Part shown: one piece after another, positions 25,740 through 38,611 of the stretch
Numbering within the stretch: the first letter of the stretch is position 1
How the letters are laid out: each line of letters begins with the position of its first letter
Source: Tetmemena sp. SeJ-2015
Taxonomy: Eukaryota > Ciliophora > Spirotrichea > Sporadotrichida > Oxytrichidae
Assembly: GCA_027382625.1 (NCBI GenBank)
Contig: JAJKFJ010022353.1
Location: forward strand, 1-64,000
DNA length: 64,000 bases
Reading direction: 5' to 3'
Position numbers and translations under genes: made by a program
Notes under the pieces: generated by a model
The model's database searches: none
Told to the model about the DNA's origin: nothing
Seen by the model: the letters and a program-made list of their open reading frames with translations, nothing else

Positions 25740-26130
25740 TATGCTTAAAAGGCTTAACCTTGGCGTCCCTAGCTAATCCTCAATTACGCAACGGAGGGAG
25801 CCTAAGAATTCATCTTCTTTATCAAACTAATTCTCAAAAACAATTCTGAGAGTACTAGAACTGCGACGGACCTCCCTAAATTCCGACTATGAAATAATTT
25901 AGTCAAGTGTTCAACGTCTAATCGACTGTACACTTGGTATGGAAGGCCTAATCTTCTACCTTCATGTCACAGATGATAGAGATCTCAATGTTCTCTTTTT
26001 TTCTTTAATAACAGTCTATCAGTAATCCTTGCTGGGTCTCGAGCTGAATCTTTCTGGATAATTGTAACAGACTCTATTGCAATTGCCTTAATTGCATGAT
26101 AACTTGTATTACTAAACTAGAAAGTAGGAA
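25740..26130 (+). repeat. Dispersed element, copy A (decayed)
   Basis: It aligns by eye with 29880-30320: TAGAACTG..CGG.CCTCCC, TCCGACTATGAA, AGTCA.G.GTTCAAC and the terminal ACTTGTATTACTAAACTA. Copy A is markedly more AT-rich than the 29.9-kb copy. Nature of the element unknown. Confidence 0.55.
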
Positions 26131-27420
26131 ACTTGGGTGACTTGAATTTCCTCATCGTGATGCAGTATATTGCTGCCACTTTTCCATTAGCATTCTAACT
26201 TAATTAGGCATGGGTATTTTCCCTCTTTGAATATTTAAATAGGAATTCAAATTTAGTAAAATCATTTAATCTTCGAGAAATAAATTATTTTGATCTGGTA
26301 GACTAAAGTAAGTGATAGTGGCAATTATTGAGAGAATATTTTCAAAGGTTTAACTGAATAATAAATTGGCGATGTTCTCTGAATACAATGGCGCTTAACT
26401 TAAAAGTAAACCCCAGAATTAAATAATTAAAACCTCTACTATTTCTGGTATAAATTGCATTAAAACTCTGTTAATATTGATATCATAATATGATTTCCTT
26501 AAAGTTCATAGCTAATTGGTTATTACATAGCTATTCTTATTACCAAAAGTAATTGTTGCAAACAAAATATGGATTTATAAGTATTTTAACTTCATCCAAT
26601 ATAGGGTTTTGGAATCTGAGTTACTTTCTTACTCTGCACTTGAATTAAGAGGCTAAACTCCTTAGTATAGATTTTCATAGTGAAGTAATTCACTCTTCAT
26701 ACAAACTGCATATTAAATCATTCAGATTAGTAAAGTGAGTTTTATTTGCAAAATTAACTGAATTTTAAAGTTATCTTCTAAATTAATTATGAAACTGCTC
26801 TCCAGTATACCTTCTCACATCATTATTGGCAAATATGCTTGGAATATTGGTCATCTTCCTGCTCAAGAAGATAATAAAGATTCTTACTTGCTCTCAGAAT
26901 CATATATCCTCATTTTTTAATTAGTCTTTCTATTCAAATTGATTCTAAAAATCTCTGACTACTTTGTTTGAAGGGGGAAGATGGGCTAAAAGATTAACTT
27001 AGTCTTAAAATTCACTCAAAGAGAAAAAATTACTAGAGCATTATTTTTATAAATAAATTAGCATGAGGTATCATCAATGATCTAATTTATTGTTTAGAAC
27101 TCTATAGCTTTCAAAAGAAAGCGATAATTTCATACTCGAACTTTCGGCACTAAGATTCGGTAAAAAGTCTTAATGATATTTTAGAACTCAATTCAGAAAA
27201 TAGCAGTAGGGAATACCTGAATGTTTACAAAATTTCGGTGGAACATGCTATGGCAGCTTATTTAAAAAAAAGTTATAGAAAATAATCCTCATTTATTTAA
27301 TTTAGCCCCCAAATTAAATATAGTTGACATCACCACAATAAGGAACAAAATCATAATGAGTTTTATAATCTCAAAAAAAAATAAATAAGATAATTTTAAA
27401 AATATTTTTAAACCTAAAAG

Positions 27421-27630
27421 TGGAGTTAACCTCAAACAAAATTCCTCTCATTAATTGAGTAAATATAAAAACCAAATATATGGCTTTAACCCCAGCCCAA
27501 TCGTTCTTGAGGAAGAGGAGTAAGAGATGGAGTAATAAAAGGGTTAGGAGTAGTAGTAGGAGTCGTAGAGAGCACCTAGCACAAGAAAAAAACAAAATTC
27601 CCTAAGATCTTAGTTTAGGTAGAGTAGGAT
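27421..27630 (+). CDS. Coding-like exon, Glu/Gln-rich
   Basis: A plus frame reads KYKNQIYGFNPSPIVLEEEE, then QEMEQQKGQEQQQESQRAPS, then TRKKQNSLRSQ. Most Gln are TAG or TAA, which is why the standard code shows only a leucine-rich shadow on the other strand. Low-complexity acidic/glutamine tract followed by a basic end. Function unknown. Confidence 0.4.
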
Positions 27631-27919
27631 ATTGATAAGTAAAATTAATATACAAATTTTTAAATTAATTTTTAAATTTTATTTTAAAAAAATTAGAAAT
27701 AATTAAAAAAAAATTCTTTTTTAAAATAATTTTAACTAGGTACCAACTCTCATTTCTAATCCATAATACAAAAGAATTTAATAACGGCAGAATGAAAGTT
27801 AAAATTATTATTTTTATATGCTTTAAGTTTTGATTTAAGAAATTTAAGGCATTAAAATAACATAGATTAATGAACCGAGGTTTTATTGTAGCAATCAAGC
27901 CTAGCACCACTCATTTGAA

Positions 27920-28605
27920 ATTCACTTAAAGCAATAATTCTTCGATGTTCCTTCTTTTAATGTTACATCATAAATTAAAGCATCAGTCAATAACTCTGAC
28001 TTGCCATCCTCCCTGAACTTCGGTACCTTTGTCCCTTTCTAAATTATCAGAGAATTAATCAATGAATTGAATATTTATTAGTGATTAATCCTGAAAGTCT
28101 TTCATTCCTTCCTGAAACATCTTTTAAGATGTTATTGGAGTAACATTAATGTAAAGAATCTTGTCAGGACCTTTATTGACTAAATTAATATTAAAATATT
28201 GAAATTGATTGGGGTTAGATCATAATGAAATGAAACTTGCTATAAACATACCTGTGAAAGCCTGAGTTCTAGGAGTCTGACTCCATGTTTGAAAGTTATA
28301 ATTTTATTCCTAATTATGAGTTAAATGCTAGATAAAAAATTCTAAGATGTGGTGACTCTAACTTTAATTAAAAAGTGGTCGATTTAATTTTAAGAATGGA
28401 GTGGCGGTTGATTAATTAAAAGATACGGATCAGGGTGGCTGGCTGCTGAGATTAAAGTTGGCTGACTCTTTCTGCACTACTAGGGCCCTGCTACTTCTGC
28501 AACCATTCAGCCAAATATTTAGAGTTGGTCCAGTCGTTCATTTCGTTTATTCCATTTACGCAATTGACGTCGATCTTGTACTATAAGTTACGATTTTGTC
28601 TAAAA
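27920..28605 (-). CDS. Hypothetical multi-exon gene on minus strand
   Basis: Three protein-like minus segments lie in order. The first is FRQNRNLQYKIDVNCVNGIN, then DWTNSKYLAEWLQKQQGPSS (28605-28420). The second is GPDKILYINVTPITSQKMFQ, then E-G-M-K-D-F-Q-D (about 28175-28080). The third is KGTKVPKFREDGKSELLTDA, then LIYDVTLKEGTSKNYCFK and a TGA (about 28050-27925). The gaps are AT-rich and intron-like. The terminal TGA fits use as a stop. No family recognised. Confidence 0.5.
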
Positions 28606-28619
28606 ATGGGAAAAGAGAA

Positions 28620-29860
28620 TAATTTTTGCAAATCTAAGGCGACTTAATCTCTCTTGTTAAATGGATCCAAAGCCTCCAATAAATTATTCACTTATGAGCA
28701 CTCCTTGCTGCTTCTATGTTCATTCCCTATACTGTCTTAATAAGTCATTCTAGTCTTGCTGTATTATTAAGGATGGTCAAAAATATTGAAGTTTTCATAC
28801 TGCGAAAATGTTTTTTATTACCTTCCATTAATCTAAACTAGATTTCCTTTATTTCTCTTAAATATTTTTGTTTACAATCCTTTGAATTGTAAAAGTTTAA
28901 AATAAGCTTAGTGTATTTGCAGATTTGTAGATTAGCTTAAAAGAAGTGAAGAATTTTAAAATTTGGGACGGGTTTTAATTTAAGCCAAACAAATCAATGG
29001 GAGGGCCAAAGGGTTGTTTTATTTCAAATATTTTTACAATAATTTTTAAAAATGAAGGGTAATTTTTTCCAAAAAAAAAGAAACCCCTAAAAAAAATTAT
29101 GATGAGTTAAAACCTTTTAAATTTAAAAAAAAATTGGAAGGACTTTTGTTATCATAAAAAAAAAGTTAATTTTAATTAAAATTTTTAAAAAAAAAGAGTA
29201 ATATTTCTTTATTTTATGAATTTACTAGTCTGCAATAGCCTACTTATTTTATACTAATAATTAATAGCCGTCCATCATTGAGTATTTTAGTAATAAAAAG
29301 AGTGTTTTTTAATGTTGAACATCAAGTGTCTTCGCTGAATTATATTATTGTATAAATAGATAATGCATTAATAAGCAAAAGAGAAAACTTCCTTTTTTTA
29401 ATTTTAAAAATGTCCTCACTCATTCTAGAAGCCAAAGAAGTGGCTTTAGTTCACTCTTTTATCGGAACCTGCGGAAAGCTTCCTTATATAAATCAGTCAA
29501 ACTGAACTGCTTGACATATATTTATTTATAAAAATATGTAACATACTTCCTAGAGGATTTGTTATTGATATTAATTTATTTTAATTTTTAACTTGGGCTT
29601 TCTTTTAATCTTCTGGGTAAATTGCAGTTATTTAAATTAGCAACCTTAATAGATTACAGAATTTTTTACCAAAAAAGTGCTATTTCGCTGACTTGGAGTT
29701 CATTTTCTTTGTTCATTTTCCTATCTCTGTCTTCTTCACTTAACCATTTAATAATCAATTTAAATTTAATTAGAGCAATGAGTACATTTATATTTTTTTT
29801 TAATTCTAGATTTTTAGAATAATTGTGTTAGTTAGTTAGTTTGTAGGCTAATAAGTCATT
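28620..29860. other. AT-rich stretch, no supported gene
   Basis: Includes a homopolymer-rich patch at 28960-29200 (runs of A, T and G) like the one at 20.6-21.2 kb. No motif or RNA gene recognised. Confidence 0.35.
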
Positions 29861-29879
29861 TTTATAAGATTTATATTAA

Positions 29880-30320
29880 TCTAACCCGCAATTACGATAG
29901 GGTGCTTGAGGATCCACCCTATTTAGTGCCAGAATTTTGAACTGTGTCTCTAATTTTGATGGCGTTAGAACTGTGCCGGCCCTCCCCGCCGACGATCCGA
30001 CTATGAAGCAGTGGAGTCAGGAGGTTCAACCTCACACCCACCATACGCTCGATTCAACTCAAGCCGCAGAGGGTGGTGACCTAAGTGGTTTCCTTCGTAC
30101 CGATTAGCAATCAACCGGTGGCCCTTGCTAGTGCCTTCTCGCTGAATCCGTCTGTAGAATCTTTTGCAGGGTGTTCAGTTGCCAATGGTAGCAACCTTCA
30201 TTCCTCTCATGCTTTTAAGTATTCAAGTACTTGTATTACTAAACTATATAAAAATCTATCATCTGCCTCTGATCTCGCGCCCAGCCCAAGCTTAAGTACT
30301 AGAACCACCTGGTTCTAGAA
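29880..30320 (+). repeat. Dispersed element, copy B (least decayed, GC-rich)
   Basis: A conspicuously GC-rich island (for example GCCGGCCCTCCCCGCCGACG at 29978) in AT-rich DNA, related to 25740-26130 and 30780-31080. It contains a perfect 6-bp hairpin (GAGGTTCAACCTC). A minus-strand frame (KVATIGNWTPCKRFYRRIQR, then HRLIANRYEGNHLGHHPLRL) and a plus-strand frame are both readable, so coding status is undecided. It could be a mobile-element fragment. Confidence 0.55.
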
Positions 30321-30779
30321 TCGCGAATAATTGTGTTTCATTATAGGAAAAAATTTGCTGTGATAATTTAGGTCGATAATACTGAAATAAACTAAAGAAC
30401 TAACACCATCTGACTGTAAATTAATTTATGAAAATAAAGAAGATTTAAATTTCTACAAAATGGTAATGTATAAAAATTATTCCTAACTACTTATTTTAGA
30501 TTGATCGAGTAAGCAGAAATCTATTTCACTAAAATTATTTCATAAAAGTAAACGACAACGAGCAGGAAAATGAAGAAGACAACATCGAATTTCCTTAGTA
30601 AATATTGAATACTTTTAGAGTGATTTAATCGTCTATCTATAATTCTTATTTATAATGTTTTTATTATTCCACTTAAATAGCTTTACAATGACTACTCGAG
30701 CTACTATGTAATTAATTAATTAGGATTCTACTTATTTTGCATTATTTCATACGGACTGTTTCGATAGCAAAAATCTGAT

Positions 30780-31080
30780 GGTGTTATAATTCTGCCTGCT
30801 GTTTTTACAATGAAGTAATATTTTCGGGATAACTCATGCTCCAGAGTTCGCTCAGTATCATTGATCTTGTGCATCAATGTATTGTGACCTGAATGGCTTC
30901 CTTTTCACCTAATTAAAATTAAAGTGGGTTCCTGTCTTATTCCTCTCTCTCTAAAGTCGACTCGATAATCTCTTGAAAGAATTTTCTTATCGTTGCCAAT
31001 AATAGAACCCTTATTTCCTCTCGCTCGTTAATATTATTGTGTAATTATTTACTAAACTAGAAGAGGAATCTTTATTGACT
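30780..31080 (+). repeat. Dispersed element, copy C (decayed)
   Basis: It aligns with the right half of copy B: TGACCTGAATGGCTTCCTT against TGACCTAAGTGGTTTCCTT, GTTGCCAATAATAG against GTTGCCAATGGTAG, and TATTTACTAAACTAGA at the end. More AT-rich than B. No gene assigned. Confidence 0.5.
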
Positions 31081-31318
31081 TTCAGTTCTCCACGAGTTGT
31101 AATATTCCACCACATATTCACTAACTTCTAATTTCCCTTCTTCTTATTTTTTAATTACTTTGAAAGTTGATTTCGAGTGAAGACACTATAATATCTTTTA
31201 AAACTTATTATAAATTTTGAAAGTTTAGATTTTTTTTTGGTTTAAAAAAAATCCTTTGTGACTTGCCATTGTTATTTACAATTTATCATTTAAAATGATG
31301 CTGGTTTTTTTTTCAGGT

Positions 31319-31930
31319 GGAAAATCATTACTGGGCAGGTATTCGAGTTTTTTGTTGTCAAAGATGATCTCATTATTAAAATTCCACTCGTCTAGCTGCT
31401 AGTGCAGATAGATTTTTATGAGAGACTTGTTCAAAGCGAGGGTTTCTGAACTTTCATACACTCTTTAAGCAAGCAATACTTCGCCTACTGCTACTTGTTA
31501 AATGCTGATTCATCTAAGTAAACCACTTTGCGACTCTCTAAGATCTAGCTAATTAGGCCTATTAAGAATTTCTTTTCTTGCTCTGGAATTTGCACTCCTT
31601 AAAGCCAGAGGAATTGCTCCTGCATGGTATTTCACTCATTGAGGAAGTAGATATTTCAACAGTCAGAGGAAGTGCCCAAAGAGATGGAGAAGGAAGTCGT
31701 TCAAAACAAAAACCGATAGGATGAGAGCTCAGCGTCTGTTTAGAGTTGCTCTCTTACCTTCTTCACGCAACCACGAATCAATTTTGGCCTACCGCTAGAC
31801 GATTATATCAACTGCTCCTACTTACAAGCAAAGATTACTTGATGCTAAGAGATAGGTAAAGTTAAGATCGAAGGCTTTGAATTTTGTGTTTAAGAAACGT
31901 TGATCATCTGGGTACCATTTCTCAGCTCTA
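31319..31930 (+). CDS. Hypothetical protein, about 200 codons
   Basis: One plus frame runs unbroken from about 31319, just after a poly-T/CAG that looks like an intron 3' end. It reads WKIITGQVFEFFVVKDDLII, then LLVQIDFYERLVQSEGFWTF, then YFAYCYLLNADSSKQTTLRL, and near the end INFGLPLDDYINCSYLQAKI and EIGKVKIEGFEFCVQETLII. TGA falls twice at plausible Trp positions. Composition is that of a globular protein throughout. I do not recognise the family. The 5' exon is not defined. Confidence 0.55.
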
Positions 31931-32099
31931 GAAAAAGAATATTAAAATATAATTGCAATCAAACACCAATCAACTTTGTTTTTTATACTATTTTAAAAAA
32001 AAAAAAATCATTTTCTTCAGCAGATACCAAAACACTTAAAACAGTTGATATATATAATAAAATGGCAAAGTTATTTTTTTTTTTATTTGGTATTTCATA

Positions 32100-34640
32100 T
32101 TTAAATTTCCATTAAGATATTGAATTATTCTGTGTATGATAAGAAATAAAGCAGAAGTTTTAACAAATTTGTATTAAACACAACAGCTGAAGTGCTCTTC
32201 TAATATGAAAGAAATCAAAAAGGATCCCATTTAGATTTGCAAAATAAATTATAATAAGATGCTTCAAAGTACACAGCAAAATCTTAAATGGTATAATTAA
32301 TGTGGAAGTAATGAAATTTTTTTATTAATTTCTATTTCCTATTTCATTATACTGAATATCGAAAATGCTCAAGAAAATATGTTCAGAATCTTCAACGTAT
32401 TTAAAATGAACCCAACTAAATATATTATTTAAAAGTAAAAGCCATATTTTAAAAGAAGTTCAGATTGTAGACAAAAGAATTCTGAAGATAGATACCAAAC
32501 TAGTAACAATTTGCCTCTAGACATCTATAAATATCATAAGAGAGCGAATGTCTTGCTAGAGCTTCTAAATTGATTATAATTTTAAACTTATTTGATGGAA
32601 CCTATATGCAAACCCTTAGGAAAAATATGCCTTATCTATTTTTATTTTTTAATTAAGGTAGTTTAATTTAACTTGTCATACTTTAGCTTTCTTCCATTTA
32701 TTTGAGTATATCTGTCATTATTGGTTAAGGGAAAAGCAATTTTTTTTACAAAAATAAAATCTGTTCTTGAGATTGAGGGCTTTTGGGGGGGATTTCAAAA
32801 ATTTGTATCGCAAAAAATTTAAAGTCTTAAACTTGATTAATCACAGGAAAATTCTTTGAAAGAGAAAGGGGGAAAATTATTGAACTAAGTGATTAAAAAA
32901 TTTCCTTAAACAGGCAATAAAATTTAAAACGCAGTTTAATCTTAAAAAATTCTCAATCGACAAAAAGAATTTTTGAATCTTAGTTTAATAGTGATGGAGC
33001 TGACTTGCTAGAACTTTCCCAAGACAAGATTTCTATCAGATTTAGGTAGAAAATATAATAGGTTTAGTATCTTATTTTATCGGTCATTATTAGATTAGAA
33101 AACTTAGAATCTGGGACCTGTGATGTGGCACCAAAGTCGCCCTGGCGTGGAGCAGGGAGATCAGACGGTCATTACTCAATATCCCTGTCACGTTACGTTT
33201 ATCCCCCCCGGGACGATCTAATTTAGTAATCCATCGGTAAGTATTGCGAATATGTCAAAGAGGAGTGAGTGGATTATGGTGATCCCCAAGCCTTTCCAGG
33301 ACAGTAGAAGATCCCAGGTCGTAACTATATTGTCCAAGATAAGCGCCCTCTCTTTGGATTGAGATCCCAAAAAGAGTAATGGTTGTGGTTAAATTTTTAA
33401 GAGCGAGCGAGTTAGATGTAAAACTATCGTACAGCCAAACTTTGCTGTTACCTTATGAAAGGAAGTCTAGTTAGGGCTTGACAGTTGGTCATTTGCACAT
33501 CATGTTACTTGAAGGTGACGTCTAACACCGTGGAGTTCTCAAGTCAGATCTGGAAGCCTTGACCATTTTTTTCTGCTTCTCAGTTTAACCAATGCCACTG
33601 AAGTTTTTTAGGCTTCGCATTGTCCATTAAGATGGAAAGATTCAGAGTGAGTGGGGGAGTTTGTATATACTAGTCCATTTTTCAACACTGTTGTTGATAT
33701 ATAAGGTAGTAGGGAGGGTTAGTCACGTTCTTAATAATGGCATCATTAGGCTGACACGTGCACACAAGTGGTGGCTATAGGAGTTACTCATGTGCTTTAT
33801 TTATTCCTCGAGCTCTTCTTTAATTCCTAAGAGTATTTAAAAATGATCAAAGAAAATTGAATCTCTATACAATATAATTTTCACATACTTTATTGAGAGA
33901 TAACTTGAAAGTAGGAGAATATGAAGAGTTTAAAATATATATTTTAATTAGTTGGATAGATATAAGTATCTTAGCTAAGATTATAAGGAGACACACTCAT
34001 GATTATGTTTACTATTTAAAATCATAGATTAATATAAATAAGAAGAAAAAATCATTAATCATAAAAATATAAAGCCGTTTTCAAATTCTACTAAATTAAG
34101 ATAAAAATAAATTTTATAATTTATTTATGGAGTTGCATACATTTAGCAATTTTATTCTTAAACTAACACTGTCTCCTCTAATAAAATAAAATGAATGCTT
34201 CAATTATTCAAGAATGAAATAATCAATAAGCATGGTGCTTTTAGAGATATCACTTCTGGTCTCTATCTAAATACTCACAAATAAAGCCTTGTTTTTTGAG
34301 AATGGACTGATCTTAAAATTATTCATATTTGTTTTCTCTTAAAAAAATGAATGATTTAAATAATTGAATTAATAAATAAAACGAACTAAACAAGAGGCAA
34401 AGTAAAAAGCAAAGCTAACTAATTAAATCATATAGTTAAGCTTAAACTAATAATTTCACTTAGATTACAGTAAAGAGGAAGACAGAGATAGGATAGTTTT
34501 ACTTTCATTATTCATCATTATAGGATGAATAAAATTGTCTAATAGTGAATTGATTTTATTCTCTAAACTTATTGGCAATTATTAGATACTCAAATTCATA
34601 ATTTTAAAAGAAGCACATTAAATAAGCCTATCATGATATC
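32100..34640. other. Gene-poor stretch with a GC-richer block
   Basis: Mostly AT-rich. At 33105-33560 the DNA becomes clearly richer in G+C (for example CGCCCTGGCGTGGAGCAGGG) with a run of seven or more C at about 33206. I could not identify a coding frame, tRNA or rRNA there, nor a second copy in this window. A 7-G run lies at about 32785. Confidence 0.4.
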
Positions 34641-34659
34641 TCTAAATAGCTCGCATGTC

Positions 34660-34860
34660 TCTTAAAGTTCGTAGTGTCTGATTTATATAAGCATTCCGCT
34701 CTACATTCTCCTTGCTTGAAGTCTAAGCTGTACCAGCCTAATCTAATATATTATGTTTCTGACCCCTACATATGGCTCCTTACTGTTTTAATAGCAAGGC
34801 ACAGCTCAGACATAAGTTAATTGTGCTCCTTTGCTGACCCTTTCCTTTACCATGACTTAT
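34660..34860 (-). CDS. Coding-like exon with CxxC
   Basis: The minus strand reads SHGKGKGQQRSTINLCLSCA, then LLLKQQGAICRGQKHNILDQ, then AGTAQTSSKENVERNAYINQ and T-L-R-T-L-R-D-M-R. Several Gln are TAA/TAG. The LCLSC motif might bind metal, but no partner pair is visible. Unrecognised. Confidence 0.4.
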
Positions 34861-35269
34861 ACGCCACATTAGTTAAGCTTCGATAGTGAATGGGATGAAT
34901 CGAGGTTTTGGCAGATAGTAAATTTTGAAATTCTATTAGTCCAAAAGGCGAGCCTCACCAATTCGCATTATTTTATTTGGTAAGCTTTTACTACTCTAAG
35001 GTGCTGTTAATGAATTTCCTCGAACTTACTTCTTTGGTATGTTAGTGCTAGGCCTTGTCAGTGATATCTCACATCGTTCCTCTTCTGCTTTCAAATGAGC
35101 TTTAAAGTTCTGGGGCCGATGATCTCTTGAAAATGGTTTCATAAAATAGCATATCTTTAAGCATTAATGTTTGTTGTAACCGCTTCAAATACCTTTCACT
35201 GGCTGCTCGAGCTAATCATTATAGCTGAGAATTCAATGAAAACAAATTAATCTATTGAATTAAATAAAA

Positions 35270-35610
35270 GTGGGACAAATCAATGACTCATAAATTGTAT
35301 CCAATTTAAATATAAAATACTCCGCATTAAATTCTAAAACTTTTCATCCTTGCAACTTTTATGTGGAAGTTTTAATTTCATAGTTATAAGCAACAAGTTT
35401 AAATAAAATTAATATTAGGAATTTAATATAAGGCGTGCATCATATCTCAATACTTAGAGGTGCTGAGGCGATGATTAGAGTAGAAACTCATATTAATTTT
35501 AACTAAGCTATTGAACAAGCCGAAGATCAGGGGTGAATTTGCGATTTAAACTTCCATCATGTTGCAGTCCCCGATTTATTATTTTATCTAATCACCGACT
35601 TTAATTTAAT
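35270..35610 (+). repeat. Protein-derived repeat family, copy 1
   Basis: About 300 bp homologous to 36030-36350 and 61985-62310. In one plus frame it reads ISILRGAEAMIRVETHINF, then Q-A-I-E-Q-A-E-D-Q-G, with the Q/E/D residues shared by the other copies and differences often at third positions. This points to an ancestral coding sequence. The family is unknown to me. Confidence 0.6.
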
Positions 35611-36029
35611 TCTTGACTTTAATACATCCCTTGAATTGCTTCCACGAGCTCGTGATAGACACATTAGATCCTTCAACTATGTTATTGCTCAAAGCTGTGT
35701 TTACACTCTTGGGTATTTCTTTTCTTAGTGCTGAAGAGGCTAGCCTTTGTCAGGGTTTTCTTATTGTAAACATCCTCTATTTTATTTTCAAAATTTGCAT
35801 CCAGATATCATCTTCTTTAGCTAAATTCTCCATTTGATAGCAAGCAATCAGGATCCACTTAGAACTTAGAGCCTAGTGAAAAGGAAAAGTTTCTAAATTG
35901 ATAAGAAATTCATTAAGCATCCCTTGATTTGGTGCGAATTGGCGAGAAATATAGCTTAGAATTTAATAAAAAGAGAATTAAATTTGATTTTTAATTAAAA
36001 TGGAATAAATCAGTGTCATTTAAAGTGTG

Positions 36030-36350
36030 TCAGATTTAAATAATAATTATAACATTCGATTCAGCATCAAATTCTAAGAACTTTTTATCCTTGCAACTTT
36101 GTGTGAAAGTGCTCAGCACAAAGTTATAATCGACACAAGTTTTAATGAAGAAGATGCTGATGATGAGTGCGTTAGTCATATCTCTTGATGAGACGTGATG
36201 TGAAGATGATTAAAGAATAATCTCATATTAAATTTTGATAAGCTATCGAACAAACTTCAGATCAGAGGGTGAATCTGCGATTTCAACTGACACGAAGTTG
36301 CAAATCTTCATTTATTATTTTAAGCAATCATCGATTTTAATTAAAATTGC
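36030..36350 (+). repeat. Protein-derived repeat family, copy 2 (most decayed)
   Basis: It matches copies 1 and 3 from TTCTAAGAACTTTTTATCC to the CATCGATTTTAATT end. The conserved R-G-A-E-A-M segment is disrupted here, and the remainder (AAGCTATCGAACAAACTTCA, then GATTTCAACTGAC) is still close to copy 3. Separated from copy 1 by about 450 bp. Confidence 0.6.
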
Positions 36351-36394
36351 TACTCTAACTGCACTTCAATATTCTCTGTAACTAGATATTCTCA

Positions 36395-36416
36395 CTCTCT
36401 CTCTCTCTCTCTCTCT
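36395..36416 (+). repeat. (TC)n microsatellite
   Basis: An uninterrupted CT dinucleotide tract of about eleven units (CTCTCTCTCTCT...). It lies just beside a minus-strand frame that reads NKSKNVNGLNEVYVLSRIFD and KMECTHNIDPPEGIRYVPHF before running into the repeat as Arg-Glu dipeptides. That frame (about 36400-36585) may be a small exon remnant. Confidence 0.8.
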
Positions 36417-37237
36417 TGCTTATAAAAATGAGGTACATACCTTATTCCTTCAGGAGGATCAATATTATGAGTACACTCCATTTTATCAAAGATCCTAGAT
36501 AGGACATATACCTCATTTAGACCATTCACATTCTTACTCTTGTTCCTCAACTTGGAGCAATATCCTATACTCTTGAAGAACATTGTAGGGTTTTAGCCGC
36601 TTTTCTGAATCTATAACGATGAGAGGGAGTCTCGGAAAGTTCATTATTTGCACAGTATCTGCTTTAATGAAACTTCCCATTTTTAATTTATATATTTCAA
36701 ACTCTAATTACAAAAAAGACTAATAATTGTCAGTTATTTTAGAGGAAAACAATTCACAATCAAGCATTTTAAAGCGTCCTATAATTGTTTTAAAGTAATA
36801 AGCATAAGAAATTAAAAACTTTTTAATTAACTAATTTGGCTCTTTGACTTCATAATTATGACTTAATTGAAATAACTAGCAATGGAAAGTATATCTTACT
36901 AAGAATATTAAGTATAACATTTAGTTGACATGAATAATTATATTAGCATTAATGGTTTAAATGTAAGTCGTTAATCTCTGTTAAAATTAAGTTAAGCCAC
37001 CCTCTCAAAATTAAGCCAGAATTCATCATGGCGATCAGCTTTTCACAATTTCAAATAGTATAACACTTTGGAAACCAGTATATCACTATGTGCTGGGCTA
37101 TACTCTATATCAATAGCTTTCTTCTCTAAATAATTCACCTTTCCTCAACCAAATCCAAATCATAAATTAAGTATATATACTTTTAAAAATGTAATTGCCT
37201 TGGGGAAAGGAGAAACTTATTTTTATTCATACTGGAA

Positions 37238-38490
37238 GAATTTCAAACTTAACGAGAAATAGTTCCTTTTCTAAGAAGAAGGTAGCCCTTATTGAAAGTC
37301 AAATATTTATCAGCTTAAATATTCAGGGAAATACTCTCAGCAATCTCCGATGTGCTGAGTAGATTCTACAACATAGTCCATACTTCTTCCTACTAAGTGC
37401 AAAACTTAGTAGCTTACGCTATGGAAAGAAACATGAATGAATTTGATATATCAATTTGTTCCTATCAAAGTGAAGAATTGTTGCTCTTGTTAAATAGAAT
37501 TGCTTACAACAAATGTCTGGAAGATTCTTCTTAAAGATATGCTCTCTTTAAATATTAAAGGAGATGTTGATTTCTGATAGATATTAATTATATTTCTGAA
37601 AAAGTAAAGAAAGAAGCCCACCTATACAAAAAAGGGAGCATAAGCCACCATCGCCAGCTAGAATCCAAAATTTTTTATGAATGCTCATCCAAGCAAGTGA
37701 AAAACTTTAGGAGAATGGATTAACGTATATAAATAACTTGAAATGTTGGTAGAGGTGAGGAAGTCGAAAGAAAAGAAAGATATATTCTAAGCTGTCTGTT
37801 TGCTTTGTATATTATTTGTTGCTGTTGTACCTTTTCTTTCTTTGGAAGAAGTAAAGTATAAGAAATTTTATTGAAGGAAGCAGCATTATTCTTCTGCTCT
37901 TTCAGTTTTTAAGAGTATCCTTATAAGGTCTGTCTATCTTATTTATATCTTCTCTGGTATGTTTTATGCTTTCCTATCTACTTATATATAAAGGATATTC
38001 TTCTAGGGAGAAGATAAAAAACTAAAGTCAAAAATGTCATTTAATTCGTTAAATTATATCTTCTAATAAAACTTTTGGCTAAGGAAAAGAATATCTTAAA
38101 GCTCGATTGAATTCTGTATTGTATATAATAAAACAGCCGTAAGAGGAGAACTTATCGTATGCTTTGTATTTTACTCTGATTATCAGTACTTGCCTTGATC
38201 ACGTGAGTTACCGAGCATTAGAGACTATTCCTTCTTTTAATATTCTAGAAGGAGGCAGAAGTAGATGCATACTAAGGATTCAAACAGATTATTCAAGAAT
38301 TTAAGAAAGTATTTCATCTAAGTTACTTGAAGAGCAGGAAAACACTTGCAAATAAAGATACCCCTATTATCTTGCAGAGATAAAACAGTTCTTTCAAGAT
38401 TTACCATGACTCCTAAAGAATATTAAACGAGTATTTATTCACTCTGCCCCTTGACTTTACTTATTCTGGTGTATGCTGTAACGCAAGGCT
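37238..38490 (+). CDS. Long open frame, hydrophobic segments, unrecognised
   Basis: A single plus frame stays protein-like for about 410 codons: VKYLSAQIFREILSAISDVL, then ERNMNEFDISICSYQSEELL, then KKEAHLYKKGSISHHRQLES. It contains hydrophobic stretches such as CLFALYIICCCCTFSFFG and VCLSYLYLLWYVLCFPIYLY that could be membrane helices, and LCILLWLSVLALITW later. TGA occurs rarely and at plausible Trp positions. In a code with no absolute stop an AT-rich region can look open by chance, so confidence is limited. It may be the 5' part of the 39-42 kb reading frame, with 38.5-39.06 kb as an interruption. Confidence 0.45.
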
Positions 38491-38611
38491 TGATTTCTTA
38501 TTTAAATAAACTCTCTCACACGAAATTAAACTCTCGTACCTAGCTAAGCAATCGAGAATCATAATTAAATAAAAATGAGTGATTCTATTATTAAAGCTGG
38601 ATGAAGTAGTA

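Noticed and set aside
30085..30318. 77-codon Ser-rich plus-strand ORF in the GC-rich element
   Set aside because: The related copies at 25.7 and 30.8 kb do not preserve this frame and the opposite strand is equally readable, so it is treated as part of a repeat.
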